Positions 1 to 9,975 of a stretch of 64,000 nucleotides of DNA are shown here, one piece after another (within the stretch, counting starts at the first letter, position 1; the number at the start of each line of letters is the position of its first letter). The stretch spans positions 248,001 to 312,000 of the forward strand of contig PYSS01000007.1 in the NCBI GenBank assembly GCA_003049465.1, in the 5' to 3' direction. The position numbers were made by a program, and so were the translations under genes. The notes beneath the pieces were generated by a model, which was given only the letters and a program-made list of their open reading frames with translations, had not been told where the DNA came from and ran no database searches. This DNA is from Magnaporthiopsis rhizophila (lineage: Eukaryota; Ascomycota; Sordariomycetes; Magnaporthales; Magnaporthaceae).

Positions 1-619
1 CCCACCTAAAATGCAAGCGTTCTTCGTAAAGGGAGCAGTGGGGTGGGTATATGTGAAAGAGAGGAAGTTGAGGCTGGCGATGGTCGGAAGAGATCAAATG
101 TTTTGGGCCGAATTTCCAGAGTTCACCGCTTGCCCCATTTCAGACCAATACCTGCCGTTCCTATCACGGCGGTCGAGATTGAGTGGCGGCGGAGAGGACC
201 CGATGGGCGAGGGGTTCCACCGCACGCATCAGGCGGGACGTTCCCTGTGGCTTGTGGACGTCACTGCTACCCCGTTTTTTGTCCAGCTGCTGCAGGTCGC
301 TGCAGGGCTGCGAAGTGGATGGAGGGGTCCCAGACCAACAAGGGTGGCACAGACCCGGAACCCGGGAACGGGTGTGGCTGATGAGATGGAAGCTTCAATC
401 CGTTTTTTTTTGCTGCATCGAGCTCACAACTCAGAGAACTTATTGCCCCACAACCGCGGACACAAGCCAGGCCTGTCGCCAACCGAACCTCGCGACGACC
501 CAGCAGCAGCGACAGCGACCTCGACCATTGGAAATTGCCAGCACTGGTGCCTCGGCTGAAGTTGACGGCCTTCCATTCAGCGAAACCGCTTACATCTCGA
601 GAATCGGCGGTTGGGCGCA
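1..619. other. Upstream region of the L11m gene
   Basis: No supported gene. Several overlapping open frames exist on both strands, but none shows a recognisable domain and their starts are mostly not ATG. The last 200 bases are C-rich with CAG/GAC runs and probably hold the promoter and 5' leader of the L11m gene that starts at 620. Confidence 0.5.
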
Positions 620-1194
620 ATGTCGAAGGCGCGCGCCGCGGGTGCGGTGGACCAGATCGTCAAACTCATCGTCGGAGCCGGGCAGGCAAGTCCACAGCCG
701 CCAGTCGGTCCCGCACTCGGAAGCAAGGGAGTGAAGTCTATGGACTTTTGCAAGGTACGCTGTGCGGCGGCACCATATGCGCCGCTTCGCGAGCCCCCGC
801 ACCTACCAACGACTCAGCCGGCTAACGGGAGCCCATTGCCGGAAATCAAAAACTCTAGGAGTTCAATGCCAGGACAGCGCATATAGTCACCGGCATTCCG
901 ACGCCGGTGATGATCACAGTCCGCCCCGACCGGACATTTCACTTCGATGTGCGCACGCCGCAGACATCTTGGCTGCTGCTCAACGCCGCGCAGGTGCCGA
1001 CGGGCAAGAAGGGAAAGAGGAAAGGGGCCAGCAATCCGGGCAAGGAAATCGTCGGAACCATATCGCTCAAGCACGTTTACGAGATTGCCAAGATCAAGCA
1101 GTCCGAACTCCGGCTTTCTGGCTTGCCGTTGGAAGGCCTATGCAGGTCAATCATCTACCAGGCGAAATCGATCGGAGTGGACGTTGTGGCATAG
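620..1194 (+). CDS. MRPL19: Mitochondrial ribosomal protein uL11m
   Basis: Large-subunit protein of the mitochondrial ribosome (bacterial L11 family), part of the GTPase-associated centre. Two exons: 620-754 and 859-1194, with a phase-0 GT-AG intron at 755-858. The product is about 156 residues, normal for the family. The N-terminal half carries the L11 signature: a VDQIVKLIVGAGQA segment, then PPVGPALGSKG and a FCKEFN-type junction that is restored only by splicing. The C-terminal domain has the KGKRKGASNPGKEIVGTI region and a basic RNA-binding stretch, ending near GVDVVA. The ATG at 620 is chosen because the L11 fold begins immediately after it. The family is very clear. The gene stands alone, with no co-oriented partner close by. 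Confidence 0.93.
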
Positions 1195-3388
1195 CTACGA
1201 TGCGCTCGCTGATGGATGCTGCTCCGGTCACGAACCAAAGCGAAGCTAGGTACACCTTGTGGATATATACGATTGTACTATCTTGGATTCTGTGGCATCC
1301 GTGATTCGAACAACAAACAAAGACATAAAACCAACCCATCTTACCAAAGCGCTCCGCTGGCTCGGCCCCTGTTCGGGAAAAACCGCGTTTCCTACGAGGG
1401 GAACTTACCCGGTAGTCGTGGGTGACTTGCGCCCGGCGTTGGGCAGGGGGGTAGGTTGTGAAGCTAGCCCTTGTGACTCCAACCCCGCCGCACCGAGGGG
1501 CAGGTCTTCCGGCGAAGCTTTGCGGGCCTCGATATCGGGGCGTGGCGATCTCGGTTGTCCTGTCGGATAGGATTTTATTCGGGCCTTCTCTCGTCTTTTC
1601 CTGCTCCCACCGGACAGAGACATCCGGTCAAATCCAAGCATGAGCGCGCCGCCATCGGACACTAGTCGGCCTATATATGGATTTGACGTAATCGACACAT
1701 GCAGTGCGTGGGAGAAATGACGACTTATGGGTCGCACATGAATGGAGTGCTCGTCGGCTGGCTTGGATGGTGAACGTTGTCACGGGACTAGACCAAGGCA
1801 GTACCCGTTACACCAAAGCAAAAGGGAACGTTGTCATATCCAAGGGCTACGACGTGCTTGGTCCTTATATAAGGGATGGTACCGTGACAAACGTCATTGA
1901 AAGATATGACGAGATGAGCTCACTCGTGTGCGCATAAAATATTAGAGCCCTGCGTTGGAAGATTGAAGCTGTCCGGCCCTGTAAATTGAGGAATTGTTCC
2001 CTAGGTATATCTACCCTGCTTGGTAGAAATTAGGTCATCCTAATTGGCTAACAAGCGGCTCCGATTATGCCGATTCCGTCCACCCGGGCCAACAGAGGAT
2101 GCCGCCTTTTAGCTCTGGTCGCGGACACCATTTTCTATAATGGTGCATTGCTCGACCTAGCTCTCCGATTCCGGAGAGGGCGGGCCAGGACCAGCAGTTT
2201 TGCAGATGCTACACAGGGTCGTGTTATGACGATTGGTTGGCGGAGATCGTATCTGGATACGATCCGTATTGCACTCACAGAGGCACAGGGAGTGGGGGTT
2301 CCATCTCGGTGAACCCTTGTCCCTGGCTTGATAACACAGCAAGCAAACCCCGCGCCCGCTGATCACTGACACCTTGTGGCGCCTGGAGCGGCCGTGATTG
2401 ATAAACAGGCACGCGGTTGGGACGATCGCACGCACCGAGTGAGCCTTTGTGAGTGCTGTCCTCCGCTGCTTGGTTTGAATCGCCCGGGATTGCCCGCCAA
2501 AAACGTTCGTGGTTCTAGGCGGGGGCACTCCGATTTCCTTTCGATTGCGTCAACCTTGGCCCAGCGGATGGATAGGTAGGTGTCAAAGCGGCGACGCGTG
2601 GCGGATTAAAAACAGCAAAAGAACTTTTCGAGAACATTGGTGAGGTACCGTTTTCTCCTGCCACTGTCTCCTCGTTCGAGTCAGGCGGAGACCGTGCGAA
2701 CCGCCGGCTGGAATCTCCATCCATGCTTTCCTGCTTCTATTTTTCGGTTCCGCCGGCGCAGCCGCACGTCTCATCAACCTGTCACGGATCTAGCCAGGGG
2801 GGGGGCATGCCCCTGGGCGCAGTATCAGATCGAAATTGGAGAGATGCGTGGCAGGGAGAGCGCCATTGGGAGTGCCTGTAGCCCTGTTCAGCCACAAGGA
2901 GAAGGTGCGAGGATGCAAATAGCCCAGCCTCTTTTTTCTCGGGTCATTTGCAGATCCGCCGCTGTCATCCAGACAAATGACCGAGGAATAAACTGGAAGC
3001 AGGGAAGCTGGGAAAGCCTGGCAGCCTACGTGGGCCAGGCCAATTCTCAGCCCCACCAGCGATACTGCGGGCGGCGTTCTGGTGCTCTCGGGTGCCGCGC
3101 GGAACGGCTTGCCTGTCTTATCCGTCTGGTGTGAGTGGGCAAGTGGGTGGGCTAGAGCTGGCCCTTGTCTGTCCCCAACCCAGCCGTGCCGGCGGCGTGC
3201 GACCATTACTCACGAACAAGCTATTCCAAGTATTTTTTTCCCTCCTGTTCGTGCTGCCCTTTCGAGACACTCGCCGCCTCCTTTCGCCCTGCGACTCCGC
3301 ATCGAGTATTTTTTTTTCTCTTTGTGCTGGAATCGTTCGGGCGCAAGCCTTACCCGACACCGTTGCAACGTCGCAACCTCCGCTCGAT
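1195..3388. other. Intergenic region, 2.2 kb
   Basis: No convincing coding region. The first 1.2 kb is less GC-rich than the genes and holds a cluster of short perfect inverted repeats (2126-2264, listed separately). From about 3200 on it is pyrimidine-rich, with T tracts near 3231 and 3309, as expected for the core promoter and leader of the kinase gene starting at 3389. Confidence 0.5.
2126..2264. repeat. Cluster of three short inverted repeats
   Basis: Three perfect stem-like inverted repeats lie within 140 bp: 7-bp arms at 2126-2132 and 2139-2145 (6-nt loop), 7-bp arms at 2161-2167 and 2172-2178 (4-nt loop), and 9-bp arms GATCGTATC/GATACGATC at 2245-2253 and 2256-2264 (2-nt spacer). They lie in a gene-free region and no function is known. 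Confidence 0.7.
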
Positions 3389-6087
3389 ATGGCGAGCCTC
3401 GCTGGCGCGGATCCCTCCAGCCCATGCGCTGGCGCTGGCTCAGGTATGACACACCAACGCCCTTCTTCCCCTGGCGCCTCCCCACCCTGGCTCTTTGCTG
3501 GTCTCGATCCTGGGCGTCATCACATTCCACTATGGTCGCTCTCGGCCAATGCGCTAGAATCCCTTGCTCATGCTTCCTCACCTGCTCCCAGCTCCAGAGC
3601 CCAGTGATGCGCAGCCTTCCCCAAAGACCCTAGCACCAGCAGAAGAGCCCCCGGCGCAGGCCGTGCGCTTCCGATCCGTCGTCGAGGAAATCGGTCCTCA
3701 GCCGGCCGCCGCCGACCAGTCCTCTGCTGAACCCGTAGCAACCGCAGCGAAAGCGCTAGCCGATCCTGCCGAGGTCACTCCCACCCAGCTCAACGCCCTG
3801 GCCCAGTCGCTGCAAGGCTCCCACCTGCATGATCGCCGCATGAACATATTTTCTTTTCAGCCAGTTTCTTTACCAGCATCGAGGGTCGGTCGTTCTCCTT
3901 CGCAACCTCCTCTCATCCTCTTTGCTCTCAGCCTGGTGCCGAGCCCGTTCCCTAGGCACTCGGCAAGCCGGCCAGGCGAACAGGGAATTGCTGGCGCCCA
4001 GACCGGCAGACGGATCGTGCTGACGTGAACACATCCTCTTCCTCCAGACTGTTTCCCATGACGACGAATCGAGAATTGCCAGCCGACAGAACACCCACAG
4101 TACTGGAGGACCGCCCCAATCTCCCCTGCCCAGTCCAAGGGCCCCCGAGATGCAATCCCCTCCGCTCACGCCCGCCGCCACCGGCCAGACAGACGCCGAG
4201 GCCAGGCGGCAAAAGGAATCGAAGTCCGCAAGCCGACACGATCTCATCACGCCCCAGGACTCGACCCAGGAGTCCTCTCCCCCCGCCTCTGCCCGCCCGA
4301 GCCTGCGTCCCGAGCCACAGTCGTCCACCGAAGACGTCCCCCGTCGCCCACGGTCGTCCCAGGAGAAGGAAGCCCCGAGGGTTGGCGGGCACCGCAAGGG
4401 CATGTTCTCCGCCGGACCCGGGAGCCTGCCGACCTCGAGGGAGTCTAGTCCTTCCCGCCTTGCGGCCTCGCAGCTGTATTCCCGCCCTTTCACTCCCGAT
4501 GGTGACGCCAACGACCCTTACGCTGCCCACAGACGGCCCCAGCAAAAGAACATTGAGCCCCGCTTCCAATTCTCTCTCAATAAGAAGAAACTTGGATCTA
4601 CGGTATCCTCCTCGGCCAGCCTCAAAAACTCTCCAGATAAGCGTAGCTCCGGTTTCTTTGGGAGCAAGAACACAGACCTCAACCGGGAAACCAGTACGAC
4701 CCCGACCGTCAATAGCAGACCGAGCTCGATGGCAGATCTCAAGCGCTTCTTCAAAGTGGGCCAGCACAAGGCCCAGCGCTCTGCGTCACCATCGCCCTCG
4801 GTCCGGTCCACCAGCAAGACCGCCTCGGCTTCCAGATCTCCCGCACAGATCCCGTTTGGCAGTGACCATGGCCTTTCATCCAAATATGGGAGGCTCGGCA
4901 AAGTGCTCGGCTCGGGGGCAGGCGGATCGGTCAGGCTCATGAAGCGGGCGGAGGACAACACGGTGTTTGCGGTCAAGGAGTTCCGCCCGCGCCATACGTA
5001 CGAGACGGAGAAGGAGTACGTCAAGAAACTCACGGCCGAATACTGCATAGGATCGTCTCTGCACCACGGAAACATCATCGAGACGCTCGATATAGTCCAG
5101 GAGAAGGGCAAATGGTACGAGGTCATGGAGTACGCGCCGTACGACCTTTTCGCCATCGTCATGACCGGCAAGATGTCGCGCGAGGAGGTCACCTGCTCGT
5201 TTCTCCAAATCCTCAGTGGTGTCACATACCTGCACAGCATGGGACTTTCGCACCGCGATCTGAAGCTTGACAACGTGGTTGTCAGCGAGCACGGCATCAT
5301 GAAGATCATCGACTTTGGTAGCGCCCACGTGTTCAAGTACCCCTTCGAGAACGGGATCAACCTTGCGAAAGGTAAGCGGACATCCGACACACACAAACTA
5401 AAGCGGACATGAAAAGATTGCTCGCTTGAGTAAGAGCCGGTGCTAATTCCGTCTCGGGCTTTAGGCATCGTCGGTTCTGATCCATACCTGGCACCAGAGG
5501 TGTACGATGAACGTAGATACGACCCGGCAGCGGTCGATATCTGGTCATTGGCCATCATATACTGCTGTATGACGCTCCGCCGGTTCCCGTGGAAGCTGCC
5601 GCGGATGACGGACAACTCTTTCAAGCTCTTTGCGGCCGACCCAACTCCGGGTCACGACCCAAAGAAGCTGGTGCTCCCGGTCGCAAAGTCCACGACGGAT
5701 CTGACCGACACTCCTCAGCGGGACATTTTCGTCCAGGGCGAAAAGAACAAGACGACTCTTGACGAGCCAGCAAAACAACCGTCGCCGCCACCACAACAGC
5801 AGCCACAGCAGGGGCAGAGCGATGCGCCCGCGCCAGAGAGGCGGGAGATAATCAGGGGCCCTTGGAGGATACTGAGGCTGCTTCCTCGAGAGAGCCGGCA
5901 CGTGATCAGTCGCATGCTGACGCTCGACCCCAAGGAGCGAGCCAAGATGGCCGAGATCATCGAGGATCCCTGGGTGGCAAACACAATCATTTGCCGGCAA
6001 GACGGACCGGGCCAGGTTGTCTCGGCGGAGGACCACACCCACGTCTTGGAGCCGCCCACTGCCGCTCCCACGGCAGCACCGAAATAG
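3389..6087 (+). CDS. hal4: Hal4/Sat4-type serine/threonine protein kinase
   Basis: Predicted cytosolic kinase of the fungal Hal4/Sat4/Npr1 family, which in yeast controls potassium transport and permease stability. Four exons: 3389-3443, 3592-3884, 4048-5371 and 5465-6087. Phases match at every junction and the third intron has a CTGAC branch point before its end at 4047. The product is about 764 residues. Residues 1-390 are Ser/Pro-rich and look disordered. The kinase domain follows, with a glycine loop GSGAGGS near residue 404, the VAIK-type lysine near 426 (FAVKEF), the catalytic loop HRDLKLDN (Asp about 520), DFGSA (about 538) and LAPEV. The catalytic domain has a Gln/Pro-rich insert before its last helices. 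All catalytic residues are present. The 3592-3884 exon and its donor are less certain than the kinase exons. The specific ortholog is inferred from the catalytic core and the N-terminal RFRSVVEEIG segment. Confidence 0.88.
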
Positions 6088-6680
6088 GAGAAGGATGCCG
6101 CGGAATGGGCTGTGCGTGGCAACTTTTATTCCTCCAAGCACCCGCTCAAGACGCCATCATTTTTCGGAGGGAAACCACGCCCTTCGATTATGTCGTTTCT
6201 GTGGGAGCACAAAACATGAAGGCCGCGGTGAGAAATATGCCAACATCTGGCTTGCGTCGATCCGGCGACAGCCAGTTATAATTGTTTTACCCTTTTTTCC
6301 ATTTTTCAGAGCCACGGGCACAGATCAGCTACCGCGGTACTCATCACTTGACTACCCTAATGATTGGAGAGACAGCTCCTCGGACACCGGGCCGTCGATG
6401 CAGCATGGCCTAACACAGAAGCCGCGATTAATGTTTCAGCGTTTGGTGTGGGATAGGATGGATGGTGTCTTTTCTTGCGTTTCCAGTTCCGTATACTTTT
6501 TGTTTGGCTGGTCGGTTCAGGGGCGTTCGACTGTCGCCGTCGAACACGGTACTGAGTTGGATACCCTCTTAAGGGACGTCCCAGGCACTAATTGGCATGA
6601 TCAAATGGTGTTCATCTAGACGATGGTTGGTCAAGGCTTGTTTGTTTGTTTTTTGCCTTGTTATCTTTTCTTACGGGTTG

Positions 6681-6735
6681 TTTTTTCTTTTTTTTCTTTT
6701 CTTTCTTTTTTTTCTTTTCTTTCTTTTTTTTTTCT
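6681..6735. repeat. Polypyrimidine tract (T-rich, C-interrupted)
   Basis: About 55 bases made almost only of T runs interrupted by single C residues. It lies downstream of the kinase gene, probably in or beyond its 3' untranslated region. Low-complexity sequence only. Confidence 0.8.
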
Positions 6736-7127
6736 TGGTCAGGATGAAAAGGGTCAGGAAGGTAAAATACTCCCTGAGCGCACGTAGACTTTTTAGATGT
6801 GAACTTGGCGAGGGGCAAACCAGCGAGCTGTCAACCGAGACGATTAGAGGTGAATGCATGGCAATCAACTATCCCCCGTCTCACAACTTCAAATAACATA
6901 GACTCCTATCTTTGCTGCTCCGACGTTGGCATGCAGAAAGTCGAGTCCCAGCGGCCAGCGGAGGGCCCAAAGATTTTATCTCAAGGGAATGAAGACGGGC
7001 GCGAGGATGGTGGTTCGCGGGTTAGGGTTCAAGTGCCGGCACAGCTCGGCTGATCGATAGTCGCTGGGGTTTGACGCCCGGACCACCAACTGCGAGAGGA
7101 AAAAAAAAAAAAGTTCGCGTTCCGAGT

Positions 7128-7140
7128 TTCTGGAAGCTTC
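7128..7140. promoter_or_regulatory. Heat-shock element upstream of hsp10
   Basis: The sequence TTCtgGAAgcTTC holds three alternating inverted nGAAn units, the canonical heat-shock factor binding site. It lies 164 bases upstream of the hsp10 ATG, where an Hsf1-controlled chaperonin gene would be expected to have one. A further TTC unit lies just upstream at 7114. The match is seen directly; control by Hsf1 is inferred. Confidence 0.75.
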
Positions 7141-7303
7141 AGAGCCCCATCGGTGTTGCCAGGAAGAGCCGCCCCAGCCGCAGTCTTTAATTCTCGCCCT
7201 CCCACCTTCACCACCAAGCTACCTATCCGTCCTGCTACCGTTACTCTGCACCCAATTCACCTTCTCGAGCTTGGGTATCTTGGACAGTCGACTCTTTATC
7301 ACA

Positions 7304-7853
7304 ATGGTATGTGTTGCTTTTTTGTGTGGAGCTTGGACATCCGGGCAGGCCCCGGCCTTGGGATATGGCCCCCTCATTGCCACCAGAAGCCCGGGGAACT
7401 GGCCTCCAGTTGACCGAGCCGCAGTGACTGACACAGAGCAATCCGACCCTGCCGCAGGCCACCTCTCTCCGCTCCGTCAGGTCCCTGGTGCCGCTCCTGG
7501 ACCGCGTGCTCGTCCAGCGTGTCAAGGCCGAGGCCAAGACCGCCGGCGGCATCTTCCTGCCCGAGTCCAGCGTCGAGAAGCTCAACGAGGCCAAGGTCCT
7601 CGCCGTCGGCCCCGGCGGTCTGGACAAGGACGGCAAGCGCACCCCCATGGGCGTCGCTGCCGGTGATCGTGTCCTCATCCCCCAATACGGCGGCTCTCCC
7701 GTCAAGGTCGGCGACGAGGAGTTCCACCTCTTCCGAGACAGCGAGTGAGTTATATATTCCCGCTTCCTTCTTATGTGTCTCCTGATTTATGCTTTGCTGA
7801 CTGGCGCCACTTGTCCGCCGTCCAAAAGGATCCTGGCCAAGATCAACGAGTAA
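7304..7853 (+). CDS. hsp10: Mitochondrial 10 kDa chaperonin (Hsp10, GroES family)
   Basis: Co-chaperonin that caps the Hsp60 folding chamber in the mitochondrial matrix. Three exons: 7304-7306, 7458-7744 and 7829-7853. The first coding exon is just the ATG, directly followed by GTATGT. The second intron is phase 2 and restores the C-terminal ILAKINE. The product is 104 residues, the normal length. GroES hallmarks are visible: PLLDRVLVQR, a mobile loop with KTAGGIFLPES, VLAVGPGG, GDRVLIPQYGG and the DEEFHLFRDSEI end. The basic, hydroxylated N-terminus suits mitochondrial import. The nearby heat-shock element supports stress-induced expression. Identity is essentially certain. Confidence 0.97.
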
Positions 7854-9975
7854 AAGCACAGGCAACCAACCCGCACATATATCAAGATACCCATGAAATC
7901 ATGAACAACTGTACTATATGACTGTACCAAGGATAAAACTCGATAAACCGACATCTCCCGAGCCAAGGGACACCCCTCTAAAGAAGGCGCTCTGACCGGA
8001 AAATTTGACCAGAGGAAGCCGGCACCTGTCGCGCTGCTAATACGGTTCGCAAACTATTTCGGGACATATCACCCTGGTAATGTAGAACCGAGGCGTGTGA
8101 GCCTGCGGGATTGTATTTGAAAGCAAGGAAGAAAAAGAATCAACTCCACTTTCCTACTTCTTGTGTTCAACCCCCTTTTTTTCGTTTTCCGTTATTCACG
8201 CCTGCGCCTGCCGTACCGCCCCCTGAGAAATTTCCCCGCCGCACTTGTTAGTCGCACAACGCCGCAGCTGCCGCCCCTAGCGGATCTGTGGCCATTGAGG
8301 AGTGGCGTTGACGGGTCCATCTCGGACTTGGCTTGCTGCTGTGTTGGGGAGGTCAAACAATATTCAAGGGGGCGCCCGCATCCAGCTCATCCCACCAACA
8401 AGCGATAGGCCGAGGCATTACGAAGCGTTCTGCACTGTTCCAGCCCCTCACGGCAACGGGCGCGAGTGCCTGCCCGAACGTTGGTATTGGTCTCGCTGGT
8501 TCGTCGTCTGTGACCCACGAGTTCCCGAGTGGCTGCTGCGCCTAGCCGTTGGCGTGACCAGGCTTCCGCAGCCTGCTCTCAACCCACCAATAGGCAGTCT
8601 GGCCCGGCACCCAGACATATCGCATAGGCTCCGACAGCCACCTCTTGCGTTCCGATGGTGTAAGCGCATGCGAGCTCTTTTCGGGACCGCAAAATCGATT
8701 TCCGCCAGCCGCTGCCATCGCCGGGGCTACATGGCTTCTGTGCACTCGTCAAGACTGCTCTTTTTGGCGGCCGGATTAGAAAATGAGCTGATTGTTGTGC
8801 GGCGCGCCACCGGGTGGCCTCTCAAGGGAGAGGGTGAGAGGGAGGGGTTGTCAGCAAACGCTCAGGCATCCGGCAGCGTTCCCTGTCCTGGTGCTCGGAT
8901 TGTTGCTCCCGACTAGGGGTCGCACCATCAAGCCGTGGCCACCAGCTAGACGCTCGGCCGTCTCCTAAGAGTCTTCCCAACTCAGCCATCCCATACCACC
9001 CAATCGCGCTATGCATAGCATAGCAGCCGACGTGTGCCTTTTTGCTGTGCGGGACGTCGCTGTGACTGCGGATCAGGGCTGAGCACGGCTGGCATGAGGC
9101 TCCCATTTCGATGCCCTTAACGGCCAGCGCTCTAGATTCCTCGCCCTCGCCCGGTCAAGCACGCCGTCTTCTCAGAGGTTTTGACCTCGCGGGAGAGTCA
9201 GTGCATGCCTGCCTCGCTTGCACGCTCACCATCTGCAGTTGAAGCTTGTTCAAAGGCCAGAGACATGTCTGTTGCCCATCGTCATGCTGTCCTCGTAGCT
9301 TGGCATCACATCATGGTGAGCAATGCAGGTATCAAATGCAGTGACCCCAACAACGCTCACTAGGGGGCATGGATGGATGGAAGCGGCGGCGGCGGCGGCT
9401 ATGGCCGATTAGCCGAGAAGGCGTTTATTTTCCCTAGCTTGTTGGTATAAAGCCCAGTCCTAGTCCCGTTCGTCTCCCCCGGCCAGCTGAGGAGGTTTGT
9501 TCACCCCACTACCCTGGCCGGCATTCCTTCCAGTCGCCCTGCGCGCGCCATTCTCTCCTTGTAACCAACAGTCCGGCCTTACTCTCATTTCCTCAAGGTT
9601 CACCCCTCCTTTTCTAGTTTCCTCCCTCCGTTTTGGATCACAGACCTACCATTCCCCTCGATTCATCTCCACTGGGCGAGCCCCTCGTGCCTAGCCAAGC
9701 CTGCGTCCCCCTCGTCGGAAGGATCCTGCTTCTTGCCCAACGGCTTTCCTTGGCCCGTCTGGATTCCTTGGTCCGTGACCAGGTATAGAAAAGGGCCCGT
9801 CCATCTCGTCTCTGGATCCTTTCCTCTCGAGAGTCTTCATCCTTTCAACCACATTCTTTTCATCACACGCACCAAGCTGTGCTTCGTCGCTCTTTTTTTC
9901 CCTCGAAAACAGAAACAAGACTTTCTTTTCTTTCATCTTTTCTACGGGCTTTTGTTTCCTCCGGCAGACGTCATC
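7854..9975. other. Intergenic region, 2.1 kb, upstream of the AA9 gene
   Basis: No supported gene. A frame of about 200 codons near 8302-8916 lacks a good start and shows no domain. Near the AA9 gene are a short GGC microsatellite (about 9384-9399), a TTAGCC motif at 9409-9414 that matches the reverse of the XlnR/Xyr1-type core GGCTAA, a TATAAA at about 9447 and a long pyrimidine-rich leader. The regulatory reading is only suggestive. Confidence 0.4.

Larger units (their letters stand above)
6088..7303. other. Intergenic region between kinase and Hsp10
   Basis: No gene seen. It contains a T-rich polypyrimidine tract at 6681-6735, a single TTAGGGTT motif near 7021 that resembles fungal Tbf1-type sites, a 12-A tract near 7100, and the heat-shock element listed separately. 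Confidence 0.6.

Noticed and set aside
11..734. Overlapping open frames of about 110-180 codons upstream of the L11m gene
   Set aside because: No domain, several frames overlap in the same interval, starts are mostly not ATG, and one runs into the true L11m start.
1301..1316. Reverse-strand GTTCGAATC, like a tRNA B box
   Set aside because: The bases on either side do not form a T stem and no acceptor or anticodon arms can be built.
3952..4767. Long minus-strand frame of about 270 codons
   Set aside because: Antisense to the kinase N-terminal exons; it reflects GC-rich codon bias, with no domain.
7021..7028. TTAGGGTT as an interstitial telomere repeat
   Set aside because: Only one unit is present; at most it is a promoter site.
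8302..8916. Plus-strand frame of about 204 codons
   Set aside because: No ATG start at its beginning, no recognisable domain, no splice support.
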